Assembly (NCBI RefSeq): GCF_030678915.1
Contig: NZ_JAUUTZ010000006.1
Coordinates: forward strand, 1-64,000
Direction: 5' to 3'
DNA length: 64,000 nt
Origin: Paracoccus wurundjeri
GTDB lineage: Bacteria; Pseudomonadota; Alphaproteobacteria; Rhodobacterales; Rhodobacteraceae
Shown here: positions 45,506-54,966 of the stretch, piece after piece
How positions within the stretch are numbered: position 1 is the stretch's first letter
Layout of the letters: every line of letters begins with the position of its first letter
The notes under the pieces: model-generated
Databases searched by the model: none
What the model was told of the DNA's origin: nothing
The model's input: only the letters and a program-made list of their open reading frames with translations
Translations under genes and position numbers: made by a program

Positions 45506-45832
45506 GTGTTCCTCTCCCTATCACGCCATCCGAACCGGTTGCCGGAACGCCTCCCACCGATTCAGAGCGTCTCGTCGACGGATCCAGCCGTGATGGCACG
45601 GACCGTTCGTGACCCAATTGGAGCACTGGCGATGCCGGCTGTCTGCGTGGAGTACGCCTCGAATTATTCGGGATATTTCCCCTGAATAACCCAGGGGATT
45701 TGGCATGTGCTGAAGAAATTCGTCATACCATTGACTGAAGCTTGATCGGTTGTCTCATACTCTGGTCTGACCTAGATTCGGAATTGGAGAAGAAAGGCGT
45801 CGCGAATCACTCTTCAGGAGTTACGAGCCCGC
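45506..45832. other. Divergent mxaF/mxaZ promoter region
   Basis: A 327-bp non-coding region between the diverging mxaF and mxaZ genes. It must contain the strongly regulated mxaF promoter and the mxaZYX promoter. Apart from the dyads listed separately I see no convincing -35/-10 pair. A long plus-strand open frame that is antisense to mxaF runs into this region (to 45685) but is a composition shadow. Confidence 0.7.
45664..45698. promoter_or_regulatory. Overlapping inverted repeats, candidate MxaX operator
   Basis: Two mutually exclusive dyads overlap. The first is TTATTC-GGGA (45664-45673), loop TATT, TCCC-CT-GAATAA (45678-45689). The second is TCCCCTG (45678-45684), 7-base spacer, CAGGGGA (45692-45698). 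They are centred about 170 bp upstream of mxaF and 150 bp upstream of mxaZ. A response-regulator binding site is the likeliest reading. If transcribed they could also form alternative hairpins. Confidence 0.5.
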
Positions 45833-46324
45833 ATGAGCCAGCCCGGAAGCATTATCACCATCCTCGCGCTCGGCCTGTTTGTGACGGGGACTCTGACGCT
45901 AGGCGGTTGTCGAGAAGAAGAGGACGAAACCCTGCCAGCCGCATCGACCTCGCAGAACAAGGAGACCGGCAATTCGGGCAGAAACGAATGGCTGGAGGTG
46001 ACAAATACGGAAACGCCGCTAGACTTCATCGCCCGCGTCACCGGTGCGCCAGCCGCGCAGATCACCCCGCGGCTGGATCGCGCGACCGCCTTATATCAGG
46101 AAAGCCCGCGCATGATTGCAAATCGCAGTGTGCAATTATGGCAGGAAATCCGTGAAAAGCAGGAGGAAATCGATATAATAGATTTACTGGACGATCTGGC
46201 GCCCGAAAATGGTTCCGCGCGAACCGGCAGCCTGACCGCAGTGGTCCAGAATTACCGCGTGCTGCGCAGTCAGGGGGCCGATCACACCGCTGCCATCACT
46301 ACCGCGACACAGGCAGCTCAGTGA
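45833..46324 (+). CDS. mxaZ: MxaZ-like lipoprotein of the methanol oxidation regulatory operon
   Basis: A 163-aa protein with a lipoprotein signal peptide: hydrophobic stretch then LGGC, Cys26 as lipidated residue. The remainder is polar and helical (WQEIREKQEEIDIIDLLDDLAPENG in parts) with no domain I recognise. In Paracoccus denitrificans genes named mxaX, Y and Z lie upstream of and divergent from mxaF; I assign Z by position next to mxaF and by coupling to the kinase (its stop overlaps the mxaY GTG). Function is unknown; a periplasmic input to the kinase is a guess. Confidence 0.65.
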   Translation: MSQPGSIITILALGLFVTGTLTLGGCREEEDETLPAASTSQNKETGNSGRNEWLEVTNTETPLDFIARVTGAPAAQITPRLDRATALYQESPRMIANRSVQLWQEIREKQEEIDIIDLLDDLAPENGSARTGSLTAVVQNYRVLRSQGADHTAAITTATQAAQ

Positions 46325-47736
46325 CGCACCCTGTCAACATATCGGTTGCAACCCACTTCCCCAACCGGGTGCCGACCGTATCTTATGGCAAGCTGTCTCT
46401 GCACAGGCTGGTGATGCTGGTTTCAGCGGGGGTAGGACTCCTGCTGTGCATTGCCGTGGCCACGATTATCATCCTTAACGCAAGGCACGCCATCGTCGAA
46501 GAGACATCATCGGCATTCCGTATCGCTCAGACGACAGTTGCCATACGCATGCCACAGCGGTTCGCGGGTCGCGATACAATGGGCGATGCAATGCGGTTAT
46601 CGGCCGAAATCGATGCGCTGCGCCATGTATCATCCCATATCATCGATACACAGGGCGATCCTTTGATGGCACGCGCGGAAAAGGCCGAGAGCGTTCCCGA
46701 GAATACCGTACCCGACTGGTTCAACCGGCTTATGCGCCCAGAGCCCCAAACGGACCTGTTTCCGATTTCGCATTATCCGAATATTCTGGGCAGCCTGTGG
46801 ATCTCGACCGATCCCAGCGATGAAATTGCCGAAGTCTGGGAAGATTTCAGCGTCATCATGCCGCTGCTTGCGTTGACCGGGATCGTGATGGTGGGGCTGA
46901 CCATGCTTGTCAGCACGCTGATCCTGCGCAGGCTTCGGAGTGTACAGGAAGCATTGACCGCAATCCGTCAGGGCGACCTGACCCGCCGCGCCCCCGACGA
47001 TCGGCTGGTCGAATTCTCGGCCCTCGCCGAGGGCGTGAACGAGCTTGCCACCCATCTTCAGGCCGAGCGTGCGGAAAACGATCTGCTGCAAACCCGCCTG
47101 CTGACACTGTCCGAAGCAGAGCGGGCAAAGATCGCTTCGGATCTGCACGACGAAATGGGACCGCAGCTTTTTGCCCTGAACGCCGCGCTCGCTCAGGCGA
47201 GAAGCGTAGCCTCGGATGTCGATGACGCGGCGCGGACCCAGTTGGTCGAGGCGCTGGAAGCCACGCAAACCCACGCCCGCGCCGTGCGTGACAGTGCCCG
47301 CACGGCTATCAACGACCTTCGTCCGATGCTTCTGGGACATGGCTCGCTGATCGAGTTGTTGGAGGAACTGGTCGCCGATTTCGCCGAGATCGCGTCCGAA
47401 GTGGCGATCGATTTCAAAGCCGACTGTCAGACCGGCACCGGTGAACTTGAAGAGCTTTCCATCTATCGCTTCGCTCGCGAAAGTCTGTTGAATGCCATTC
47501 GTCACGGGAATGCGCAAAAGATCGATATCGTCATGCAGTGCGACAATCCCGACAATCCAGGCCAGATCGTTACCCGCATCACGGATGACGGCCGCGGACC
47601 TTCGGGCAAGATACTTCCACGCAGTTACGGGCTGATCGGCATACGCGATCGCGCCCGTGCGCTTCACGCCGCTTACATCCCCCCCTATCGTAAGGGCGAT
47701 GTCACGATCACCGAACTCAGGATGCCACTTCGATGA
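46321..47736 (+). CDS. mxaY: MxaY, sensor histidine kinase of methanol oxidation
   Basis: NarL-partner type membrane kinase of 471 aa, starting with a GTG inside the mxaZ stop (GTGA). Two membrane helices (about residues 29-52 and 178-202) bracket a periplasmic sensor of ~125 residues; a HAMP linker follows. The HisKA_3 box is AKIASDLHDEMGPQ, with His276 as phosphosite, and the HATPase domain has SLLNAIRHGNA and DDGRGPSG..YGLIGIRDRA. It probably senses a signal of methanol or C1 metabolism and phosphorylates MxaX. Confidence 0.88.
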   Translation: MTHPVNISVATHFPNRVPTVSYGKLSLHRLVMLVSAGVGLLLCIAVATIIILNARHAIVEETSSAFRIAQTTVAIRMPQRFAGRDTMGDAMRLSAEIDALRHVSSHIIDTQGDPLMARAEKAESVPENTVPDWFNRLMRPEPQTDLFPISHYPNILGSLWISTDPSDEIAEVWEDFSVIMPLLALTGIVMVGLTMLVSTLILRRLRSVQEALTAIRQGDLTRRAPDDRLVEFSALAEGVNELATHLQAERAENDLLQTRLLTLSEAERAKIASDLHDEMGPQLFALNAALAQARSVASDVDDAARTQLVEALEATQTHARAVRDSARTAINDLRPMLLGHGSLIELLEELVADFAEIASEVAIDFKADCQTGTGELEELSIYRFARESLLNAIRHGNAQKIDIVMQCDNPDNPGQIVTRITDDGRGPSGKILPRSYGLIGIRDRARALHAAYIPPYRKGDVTITELRMPLR

Positions 47737-48407
47737 ACGCAACCAAAATTCTGGCCGCCAAGCCCGACGAACGAACCCGCCGGATCGTCATTATCGATGA
47801 CCATCCGGTTGTGGCGGAAGGCTGGGGACGGATCATCCGCGCACATCTTCCCTGCGAGATCATTCCGGCGGCAACCGCGCTGGAGGGTTGGCGCGCCTGG
47901 CGGACGGCCCGGCCCGACCTGATGGTGATCGACCTGACACTGGGCAATGACAAGATTGCCGGCATCAAGCTGATCGACCGCTTCCGGAAACTGGATCCCG
48001 GCTTGCCAATCCTGATCTTCACCATGCATCGCAGCGCGGTGCTTGCCCGCCGCGCATTGCATGCCGGCGCCAATGGCATCATCAACAAGGACTCTCCGTC
48101 CGAAGAGATTTTAACGGCTTTGACCGAAGTTCTTTCGGGCGGCAATTACCTTGAAAGCCGGCTGGCCACGCAGATCGCATTGATGAACGTTCCGGGCAAG
48201 CGCAGCACCGGAACCAGCCTGACCTCCCGCGAGGAGGAAATTCTGGGCATGATCGCGGATGGCATGTCTTACCGTCAGATCGCGGACCGCGCATGTATCA
48301 GCTATAAAACCGTCTCGAATGTCAGCCTTGTGCTGCGAGAAAAGCTGGATGCGACGAGTCTTGCCGATCTGGTCGTCAAGGCGATCCGGTATTTCGAGGG
48401 TCATTAG
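47733..48407 (+). CDS. mxaX: MxaX, LuxR-type response regulator of methanol oxidation
   Basis: NarL/FixJ-type regulator of 224 aa. The receiver has the acidic pair IIDDHP and phosphoacceptor Asp67 in MVIDLTLGND; the conserved lysine is in INKDSPS. A LuxR helix-turn-helix follows (LTSREEEILGMIADGMSYRQIA and CISYKTVSNVSLVLREKL). It overlaps mxaY by ATGA. In P. denitrificans the homologue is required for methanol dehydrogenase expression, so binding in the mxaF/mxaZ intergenic region is expected. Confidence 0.9.
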   Translation: MNATKILAAKPDERTRRIVIIDDHPVVAEGWGRIIRAHLPCEIIPAATALEGWRAWRTARPDLMVIDLTLGNDKIAGIKLIDRFRKLDPGLPILIFTMHRSAVLARRALHAGANGIINKDSPSEEILTALTEVLSGGNYLESRLATQIALMNVPGKRSTGTSLTSREEEILGMIADGMSYRQIADRACISYKTVSNVSLVLREKLDATSLADLVVKAIRYFEGH

Positions 48408-48843
48408 AATGGATTGATGCCACGTCTGGCAGCTTTCACCATCGCCACGTGACGCGCGGCTCCAATCAGGGATCGGCAGCATCAGAAGCCGAATATCGTC
48501 CAATATCCGGCCAGCCGGTGGATAAACCTGTTTCAAATTCGCTCCTGAAGAGATTTCTCTGCCACATCAGCTTGATCTGAAATTAATCATCTGGCACATG
48601 AAAATGAGTTGGCCAGAAGATCGGTCACCATGTGCAGATCAGCATGACAGCCAAACCGTCGCCCCTGCCTGATTCCGGCAATCGGGAAGCGAGGCGGCAC
48701 ATAAGTAAAATGTGTTCGAGCTCTCGCGCAATCTTGCAGGGCAAATGCCCTATCGCAGATTGCATTTCCCAAAAGCTTCGTGCGAAGCAGATGCGCCGCC
48801 GAAATTACCACTGACGCCCGATTGAAAAGGACTGCTGCCCGGA
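48408..48843. other. Intergenic region upstream of the mrp operon
   Basis: A 436-bp gap after mxaX. No open frame in it resembles a protein. A short perfect hairpin GCTTCG-TG-CGAAGC (48775-48788) lies about 55 bp before the mrpA start. The mrp promoter is presumably here but no clear consensus is visible. I recognise no riboswitch. Confidence 0.5.
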
Positions 48844-51771
48844 ATGGACAACCCCGCCGCAATGGTTGAACAAAATCTTCTTCTTTTGCTCGCACTCGCG
48901 CCATTCGCGGGCGCATTGCTGCTGACGACGCTTCCCCGACAGGCCGAACAGCGCGCGGCCCTGTTTTCCGGCCTGACCATGCTGGCGTCGTTGGGGTTGC
49001 TTGCCGGGATGGCAAAATCAATTACCTCGGATAATGTGCTGACTGTCGATATAGACTGGATCCCGACGCTTGGGTTGTCCCTGTCTCTGCGTGTGGATGG
49101 TTTCGTGTGGCTGTTCGCGACGCTTGTCATGATCATCGGCCTGCTGATCGTCGTCTATGCCGGTTTCTACATGAAGGGCAAAGACAGGCTTCCGCGTTTC
49201 TTCGGCCTGCTTCTGACATTCACCGGAGCGATGCAGGGCATCCTGTTGTCCGGAAACCTGATCATGCTGGTAGTGTTCTGGGAACTGACCTCTCTCATGT
49301 CATTTCTGCTGATCGGCTTCTGGCATGGTAGCGCCGCGGCACGGGATGGTGCACGTACCGCTTTGGTCCTTACCGCAAGTGGGGGGGTGTGCCTGCTTTT
49401 CGCGATACTGCTGATCGGTCAGGTGGCAGGCAGCTATCAACTGGATGCGGTTCTGAAGGCGGGCCCCGAAATACAGGCCCATCCCTATTACGGGATCATC
49501 CTCGCCCTGTTCCTGATCGGCGCATTCACCAAATCCGCGCAGGTTCCGTTCCATTTCTGGTTGCCCGGCGCCATGGCTGCACCGACGCCTGTGTCTGCCT
49601 TCCTGCACAGCGCCACCATGGTCAAGGCCGGGATCTTCCTGCTTGTGCGGTTCTTCCCGGTATTGGGCGGAACCGAGCTGTGGTTCTTCGCTGTCACCGG
49701 CATCGGCATGCTGACCATGACCGTGGGCGCGGTGGTCGCATTGTTCCGCCACGATCTGAAAGGTCTTCTGGCCTATTCGACCATCAGCCATCTGGGGCTG
49801 ATCACGGCACTGGCGGGGATCGGCAGCACCGGCGCGATCACAGCCGCGATTTTCCACATCTGCAACCATGCTGTCTTCAAGGCTTCTCTGTTCATGGTTG
49901 CCGGAATCATCGACCATGAGACAGGCACCCGCGACATGCGCAGGCTTGGCGGGCTGTTCCGCGTCATGCCCATCACCGGATTACTCGCAATCGTTGCATC
50001 CGCAGCCATGGCGGGTGTCCCGCTGCTGAATGGTTTCCTGTCCAAGGAATTGTTTCTCGCCGAGACGGTGGCCTGGCATAACGGCACATGGCTGGATGAC
50101 AGCCTACCTTATATCGCGGTCGTCGCCAGCGCCTTATCGGTCGCCTATTCGCTTCGTTTCGTCATGTCGGTTTTCTTCGGACCTCTTGCCAGGGATCTGC
50201 CGAAATCACCGCAGGAACCCGCCGCATGGATGCGCCGCCCCGTTGAATTGCTGGTGCTGATCTGCGTGCTGGTCGGGGTTCTGCCGGCCCTGACGCTTGG
50301 CCCGTCAATCAATGCTGCCGCCAGGGCGGTATTAGGGGACGATCTGCCCTATTACGATATCGCCATCTGGCATGGCGTCAATGCACCCCTTCTGCTTAGC
50401 CTCGTCGCGTTCGGGGTGGGTATCCTGCTTTATAGCAGCATGGCGCGCGGGATTGCCGCCGGGCCAGAGGGGCCGCCCCTGCTGCACCGGCTGCGCGGCC
50501 AGAAACTCTATGATCAGATCATGCTAAGGGGAACATGGATCTGGCCCCGCCGCGCTCTGAGCAGGCTTTCAACCGATAGCCTGCAGCCCCAATTGCGGCT
50601 TGTCGTTCTGGTGGCATTCATCGTCGCGCTCGGGTCACTATGGCATAATTTCCACCTGGCCGAAACATTGCGCCAGACGGCACCGTCCCCGGGCTTCGCC
50701 CTTATGTGGCTGATCGGAGGCGCCTGCGCTATCGGCGCAGCCTGGCAGGCGAAATATCACCGTTTCGCCGCACTGGTCATGTTGGGAGGCGCAGGCGTCG
50801 TCACCTGTCTGACCTTTGCGTGGTTCTCTGCTCCCGATCTGGCCGTGACGCAGTTACTGGTCGAAATCATCACGACCACGCTTTTGTTGCTGGGGCTGCG
50901 CTGGCTGCCCAATCGCCGGGAAGAGATCCTTCGCGATACGCTCATGCCCGCACGGGTGCGCCGTGCGCGAGATCTGTTCATTGCCGTTTGCAGCGGAATG
51001 GGAATAACGGCCATCGCTTACGCGATCATGACCCGGCCGCGGATTCCGAATGTCGGCGACTGGTTTCTGGCCAATGCCTATCACTCCGGCGGAGGCACGA
51101 ATGTCGTCAACGTGATCCTTGTCGATTTTCGCGCCTTCGATACATTTGGCGAAATTACGGTTCTGGCGATCGTGGGACTTACCGTCTACGCATTGCTGCG
51201 CCGTTTCCGTCCTGCCTCTGAAAGTATTGACGCACCCGAGCAGCAGTCAGGCAATATCGCCAATCGGCTGGACGATTACCTGTTTGTGCCGTCAACGATC
51301 ATGATCTGGATGTTCCCGATACTGATCGTCGTATCGGCCTATTTCTTCTTCCGCGGCCATGATCTGCCCGGCGGCGGTTTCGCTGCGGGTGTGACCATGG
51401 CTATCGCATTCCTGCTTCAATACCTTGCTACCAATGTGAAATGGGTCGAGGCGCGACTGACCGTGCTGCCGATACATTGGATGGGGATCGGACTACTGAT
51501 CGCCGCTGGTACGGGTATCGGATCATGGATCTTCGGTTTTCCGTTCATGACCGCCCATGCGCGTTACGTTACCTTACCGCTAATCGGGGATGTGCCGTTT
51601 GCGACAGCACTGATTTTCGATCTGGGGGTCTTTGCGCTCGTCGTCGGCGCGACGGTGCTGATGCTGATCGCGATTGCGCACCAGTCGCTGCGTGCCGCCC
51701 GGATGCGCGAACAAGAGGAAGAAGCCAGCAAGGACGCGAATAAGAAAAAGGAGACCCCGGTATGGAACTGA
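48844..51771 (+). CDS. mrpA: Mrp/Pha-type Na+(K+)/H+ antiporter subunit A, fused to subunit B
   Basis: Largest subunit of the multi-gene cation/proton antiporter, 975 aa. The first ~800 residues are related to complex I NuoL, with the proton-path lysines and histidines in SAQVPFHFWLPGAM and HSATMVKAGIFL. The C-terminal ~150 residues are an MnhB domain (MIWMFPILIVVSAYFFFRGHD; GGGFAAGVTMAIAF), so subunit B is fused, as in group 2 Mrp/Pha systems of alphaproteobacteria. A lysine-rich tail follows. ATG at 48844 has a distant AAGGA; an alternative ATG is at 48862. The system gives Na+ or K+ efflux and alkaline pH tolerance. Confidence 0.95.
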   Translation: MDNPAAMVEQNLLLLLALAPFAGALLLTTLPRQAEQRAALFSGLTMLASLGLLAGMAKSITSDNVLTVDIDWIPTLGLSLSLRVDGFVWLFATLVMIIGLLIVVYAGFYMKGKDRLPRFFGLLLTFTGAMQGILLSGNLIMLVVFWELTSLMSFLLIGFWHGSAAARDGARTALVLTASGGVCLLFAILLIGQVAGSYQLDAVLKAGPEIQAHPYYGIILALFLIGAFTKSAQVPFHFWLPGAMAAPTPVSAFLHSATMVKAGIFLLVRFFPVLGGTELWFFAVTGIGMLTMTVGAVVALFRHDLKGLLAYSTISHLGLITALAGIGSTGAITAAIFHICNHAVFKASLFMVAGIIDHETGTRDMRRLGGLFRVMPITGLLAIVASAAMAGVPLLNGFLSKELFLAETVAWHNGTWLDDSLPYIAVVASALSVAYSLRFVMSVFFGPLARDLPKSPQEPAAWMRRPVELLVLICVLVGVLPALTLGPSINAAARAVLGDDLPYYDIAIWHGVNAPLLLSLVAFGVGILLYSSMARGIAAGPEGPPLLHRLRGQKLYDQIMLRGTWIWPRRALSRLSTDSLQPQLRLVVLVAFIVALGSLWHNFHLAETLRQTAPSPGFALMWLIGGACAIGAAWQAKYHRFAALVMLGGAGVVTCLTFAWFSAPDLAVTQLLVEIITTTLLLLGLRWLPNRREEILRDTLMPARVRRARDLFIAVCSGMGITAIAYAIMTRPRIPNVGDWFLANAYHSGGGTNVVNVILVDFRAFDTFGEITVLAIVGLTVYALLRRFRPASESIDAPEQQSGNIANRLDDYLFVPSTIMIWMFPILIVVSAYFFFRGHDLPGGGFAAGVTMAIAFLLQYLATNVKWVEARLTVLPIHWMGIGLLIAAGTGIGSWIFGFPFMTAHARYVTLPLIGDVPFATALIFDLGVFALVVGATVLMLIAIAHQSLRAARMREQEEEASKDANKKKETPVWN

Positions 51772-52109
51772 TCCTCTCCGGCGCCGTCGGCGTTCTTGCC
51801 GCATCGGGCATCTGGCTGATCCTGCGACCGCGCAGCTTCCAGGTCATCGTCGGACTGTGCCTGCTTTCCTACGCTGTCAATCTGTTCATATTCTCGATGG
51901 GCAGGCTGACACCGGGTGCGCCGCCGATCATGCCCAAGGGAGGTTTTGTCGATCCGACACTTTACGCCGATCCGGTTCCGCAAGCATTGGTGCTTACCGC
52001 CATCGTCATCAGCTTCGCCACCACGGCATTGTTTCTGGTGGTGCTGATCGGCCTGCGCGGCCTGACCGGCACCGATCACGTCAACGGAAAGGAGAAGAGC
52101 GAGGCATGA
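51762..52109 (+). CDS. mrpC: Mrp antiporter subunit C
   Basis: NuoK-like three-helix subunit, 115 aa, matching MnhC/PhaC (LILRPRSFQVIVGLCLLSYA; DPVPQALVLTAIVISFATTA). The ATG lies inside mrpA, 10 bp before its end, with AAAAGGAG upstream; the stop overlaps mrpD. Required for complex assembly and transport. Confidence 0.94.
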   Translation: MELILSGAVGVLAASGIWLILRPRSFQVIVGLCLLSYAVNLFIFSMGRLTPGAPPIMPKGGFVDPTLYADPVPQALVLTAIVISFATTALFLVVLIGLRGLTGTDHVNGKEKSEA

Positions 52110-53746
52110 ACCAGCATCTCATCATCGCACCGATCCTGATTCCGTTCGTGGCGGGCGCGCTCATGCTTCTTTATGATGACCGGCAGCGCGTGGTGAAATT
52201 CTGGATCAGCCTTTCATCGATTCTGGCACAGCTCCTTATCGCAATTCAGCTGGTCATCCGCGCCAAGATCGGCGCAGAGACCGGCGGCGAGGGCATTACC
52301 TTTTATCTGCTTGGCAATTGGGAAGCGCCGATGGGGATCGTGCTGGTCCTTGACCGGCTATCCGCCATGATGCTGGTACTTACCGCGTTTCTGGCAACCG
52401 TATCGCTTATCTATGCCCGTGCGGGCTGGCACCGGCAGGGGACATATTTCTACTCGCTGTTCCAGTTCCTGCTTGTCGGGCTGAACGGCGCCTTCCTCAC
52501 CGGGGATCTGTTCAATCTTTTCGTTTTCTTCGAGGTGCTTCTTGCCGCATCCTACGGGCTGTTGTTGCACGGTTCGGGCCAGGTCCGGGTGCGGGCGGGC
52601 TTCCATTATATTGCCATCAACCTTACCGCTTCACTGTTATTCCTGATCGGGGTCAGCCTGATTTACGGCGTCACCGGAACGCTGAATATGGCCCATCTGG
52701 CGAATATGATATCTCAGGTCGCGCCTGCTGACCGGCCGTTGCTGCATGCCGCCTTCGCAATTCTGGGCGTGGCCTTTCTTGTCAAGGCGGGCAGCTGGCC
52801 GCTTTCATTCTGGCTTCCCTCGACATATATGGCGGCCGCTGCCCCGATCGGAGCCATGTTTGCGATCATGACCAAGGTCGGCATCTACGCCATCCTGCGC
52901 CTTTCGCTGTTGATGTTCGGAACCACCGGAGGACCATCCGCGGGCTTTGGAGCCTCGGTCCTGATCGCGCTTGGGATGGCGACAATGCTCTTCGGGCTGC
53001 TTGGGATCCTTGCCGCAGAAAATATTGGGCGAATTGCCGCCAATACCGTGCTGATTTCATCAGGTTCTCTGCTGATCGTGATTGGCTTTGCCCTGTTGGG
53101 CGGCGGTGAAGCGATGCTGGCCGGAGCGCTTTACTATATGATCGGCTCGACATTGGCGACCGGGGCCTTGTTTCTTCTGGTCGAACCCATGGAACGCAAG
53201 GATGGTGGGATCGCCGCCCTTCTGGCCCTGACCGCAGATGCCTATGGAATGGATGCGCAGCCGGTCGAAGACGATTCCGTAACCGAGGGGCCACGCATCG
53301 GCTATGGGCTGCCGCTTCTGGCCGGCGGTTTCATCGTCGCAGTCCTGTTCTTGGCCGGATTGCCACCGCTGCCCGGTTTCATTGGCAAGGTCGCCATGAT
53401 TCAGGGGCTTATCGCGGTTACCGGCATCTGGGGGGCGATTGCCTGGGGCAGCATAGCGCTTTTGCTTCTATCGGGACTCGCGGCTCTGATCGGTCTTGTG
53501 CGGATCGGCATCCAGACCTTCTGGACCAATGAAGAAAACCCGTCTCAGCTCATGGCTTTGGAAATTGCGCCAGTGCTGGCACTTGCCGCGGCGCTTTGCA
53601 TGATGACCGTGAAGGCAGAGGCGACTCTGCGCTACACTACCGGCACCGCTGTGGCGCTTCATGAAACATCCGCTTATGCCTACGGTGTCTTCGCGGCCCG
53701 TCCTGCTGTCACCAACACCTCTGCCAAAACGGATGGTCAGCCATGA
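52106..53746 (+). CDS. mrpD: Mrp antiporter subunit D
   Basis: NuoN/NuoM-like proton-translocating subunit, 546 aa with about 14 helices. Conserved antiporter segments include NLFVFFEVLLAASYGLLLHG (glutamate of helix 5), FLVKAGSWPLSFWLPSTY and IMTKVGIYAILR. An inserted hydrophilic stretch near residues 375-395 (YGMDAQPVEDDSVTEG) is cytoplasmic or periplasmic. ATG at 52106 overlaps the mrpC stop (ATGA); the upstream open frame is not part of it. Confidence 0.95.
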   Translation: MNQHLIIAPILIPFVAGALMLLYDDRQRVVKFWISLSSILAQLLIAIQLVIRAKIGAETGGEGITFYLLGNWEAPMGIVLVLDRLSAMMLVLTAFLATVSLIYARAGWHRQGTYFYSLFQFLLVGLNGAFLTGDLFNLFVFFEVLLAASYGLLLHGSGQVRVRAGFHYIAINLTASLLFLIGVSLIYGVTGTLNMAHLANMISQVAPADRPLLHAAFAILGVAFLVKAGSWPLSFWLPSTYMAAAAPIGAMFAIMTKVGIYAILRLSLLMFGTTGGPSAGFGASVLIALGMATMLFGLLGILAAENIGRIAANTVLISSGSLLIVIGFALLGGGEAMLAGALYYMIGSTLATGALFLLVEPMERKDGGIAALLALTADAYGMDAQPVEDDSVTEGPRIGYGLPLLAGGFIVAVLFLAGLPPLPGFIGKVAMIQGLIAVTGIWGAIAWGSIALLLLSGLAALIGLVRIGIQTFWTNEENPSQLMALEIAPVLALAAALCMMTVKAEATLRYTTGTAVALHETSAYAYGVFAARPAVTNTSAKTDGQP

Positions 53747-54228
53747 GCCGAATTCTCGTCTATCCCCTGTTTTCGTTTCTTCTGGTTCTGCTGTGGATGA
53801 TGCTGACGCGCTTCTCGCTGGGTCATTTCATCCTTGGCAGCGCAATTGCGCTGCTCGCCGGAAAGGCTGCCCATGCGCTGCAGCCGGAAACACCGCAGTT
53901 CCGAGGCTGGCGCGTGATTCCGCGGCTGATCGCGATATTCTTCGTCGATATCATCCGTTCCAACATCGCCGTAACCCGGCAGATTCTGACCGAAGGTTGG
54001 TCAGGCCGAAAATCGAAGTTCATCGAGGTCCCGCTGACGATACAAAGCAGAACGGCGCTTTCGACACTCGCCATCATCCTGACGGCAACGCCTGGCACCG
54101 CATGGCTTGAATATGTGCGCGAGACCGAGACTCTGACACTGCACATCTTCGATGCATCCGAACATGAGCGATATCTGGACATAATCTGCAATACCTATGA
54201 ACCATTGCTCAAGGAGCTCTTCGAATGA
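53743..54228 (+). CDS. mrpE: Mrp antiporter subunit E
   Basis: MnhE family protein, 161 aa. Two or three helices at the N-terminus ([19 protein letters not shown]) precede the family block [14 protein letters not shown] and [19 protein letters not shown]. Coupled to mrpD and mrpF by 4-base overlaps. Confidence 0.94.
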   Translation: MSRILVYPLFSFLLVLLWMMLTRFSLGHFILGSAIALLAGKAAHALQPETPQFRGWRVIPRLIAIFFVDIIRSNIAVTRQILTEGWSGRKSKFIEVPLTIQSRTALSTLAIILTATPGTAWLEYVRETETLTLHIFDASEHERYLDIICNTYEPLLKELFE

Positions 54229-54506
54229 GCGCAGCGATCCTGACCTTCGCGCTGGGTTATGCTCAGCTGGTTTTATCTCTTGCCGCATGCGTTGCGGGCG
54301 TCCGCATCCTGCGCGGCCCACGTGCGCAAGATCGTGTTCTGGCTCTTGATGCGCTTTATATTATCGTGATGCTGGTGTTTCTTGTCACGGGCATGCAACT
54401 TGGCACGATGTTCTTTTTCGAAGCCGCGATGATCGTGGCGACGATGGGTTTCGTTTCATCGATCGCCCTGGCGAAATTCCTGTTCCGCGGGGAGGTGATC
54501 GAATGA
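54225..54506 (+). CDS. mrpF: Mrp antiporter subunit F
   Basis: MnhF family subunit, 93 aa, three helices with the family motif [17 protein letters not shown] between helices 1 and 2. Overlaps mrpE and mrpG by ATGA. Confidence 0.94.
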   Translation: MSAAILTFALGYAQLVLSLAACVAGVRILRGPRAQDRVLALDALYIIVMLVFLVTGMQLGTMFFFEAAMIVATMGFVSSIALAKFLFRGEVIE

Positions 54507-54895
54507 CGCCGCTTGCTGCGATCCCTTTATGGCTGGCGCTGCCGATCGCGTTTCTGGTCATGCTTGGCGCGACCCTGACCCTGATCGGCGCAATCGGCTT
54601 TCTGCGACTGGGCAATTTCTATGACCGGCTTCACGCGCCTACGCTTGCCACAAGTTGGGGCATGGGCGGTGTCGTGCTGGGATCGCTGCTGTTGGCCACT
54701 CAGGTGGAAGGAAGGGTTATCCTGCATGAACTGGTGATTGCTTTCGCCATCCTGATAACCGCGCCGGTCACCCTGATGCTGTTGGGCCGCGCCGCCCTGC
54801 ACCGCGACCGGAGCGAAGGATCGACCCAACTTCCCGACGCGCTGCGACATCGTCGCTCATCCGAAACCGCCGAGAATTCGGAATCCGACGAATAG
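54503..54895 (+). CDS. mrpG: Mrp antiporter subunit G
   Basis: MnhG family subunit, 130 aa. Three helices with the diagnostic [16 protein letters not shown] block after the first. The C-terminal ~30 residues are polar and acidic. Last gene of the operon; the ROK regulator converges on it 71 bp away and no clear terminator separates them. Confidence 0.94.
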   Translation: MTPLAAIPLWLALPIAFLVMLGATLTLIGAIGFLRLGNFYDRLHAPTLATSWGMGGVVLGSLLLATQVEGRVILHELVIAFAILITAPVTLMLLGRAALHRDRSEGSTQLPDALRHRRSSETAENSESDE

Positions 54896-54966
54896 ACATC
54901 GGGTTCCGATATCACGCAATGATCGCCGCCAGAGCAAGGTGATACGCCGTCATACCTGGAATCGCC

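Noticed and set aside
44267..45685. 472-codon plus-strand open frame that runs through mxaF into its promoter region
   Set aside because: Antisense to mxaF for almost its whole length; no family similarity and no ribosome site; codon pattern mirrors the mxaF frame.
48632..48814. 60-codon ORF upstream of mrpA
   Set aside because: No ribosome site, no similarity, and no hydrophobic or domain pattern; treated as non-coding.
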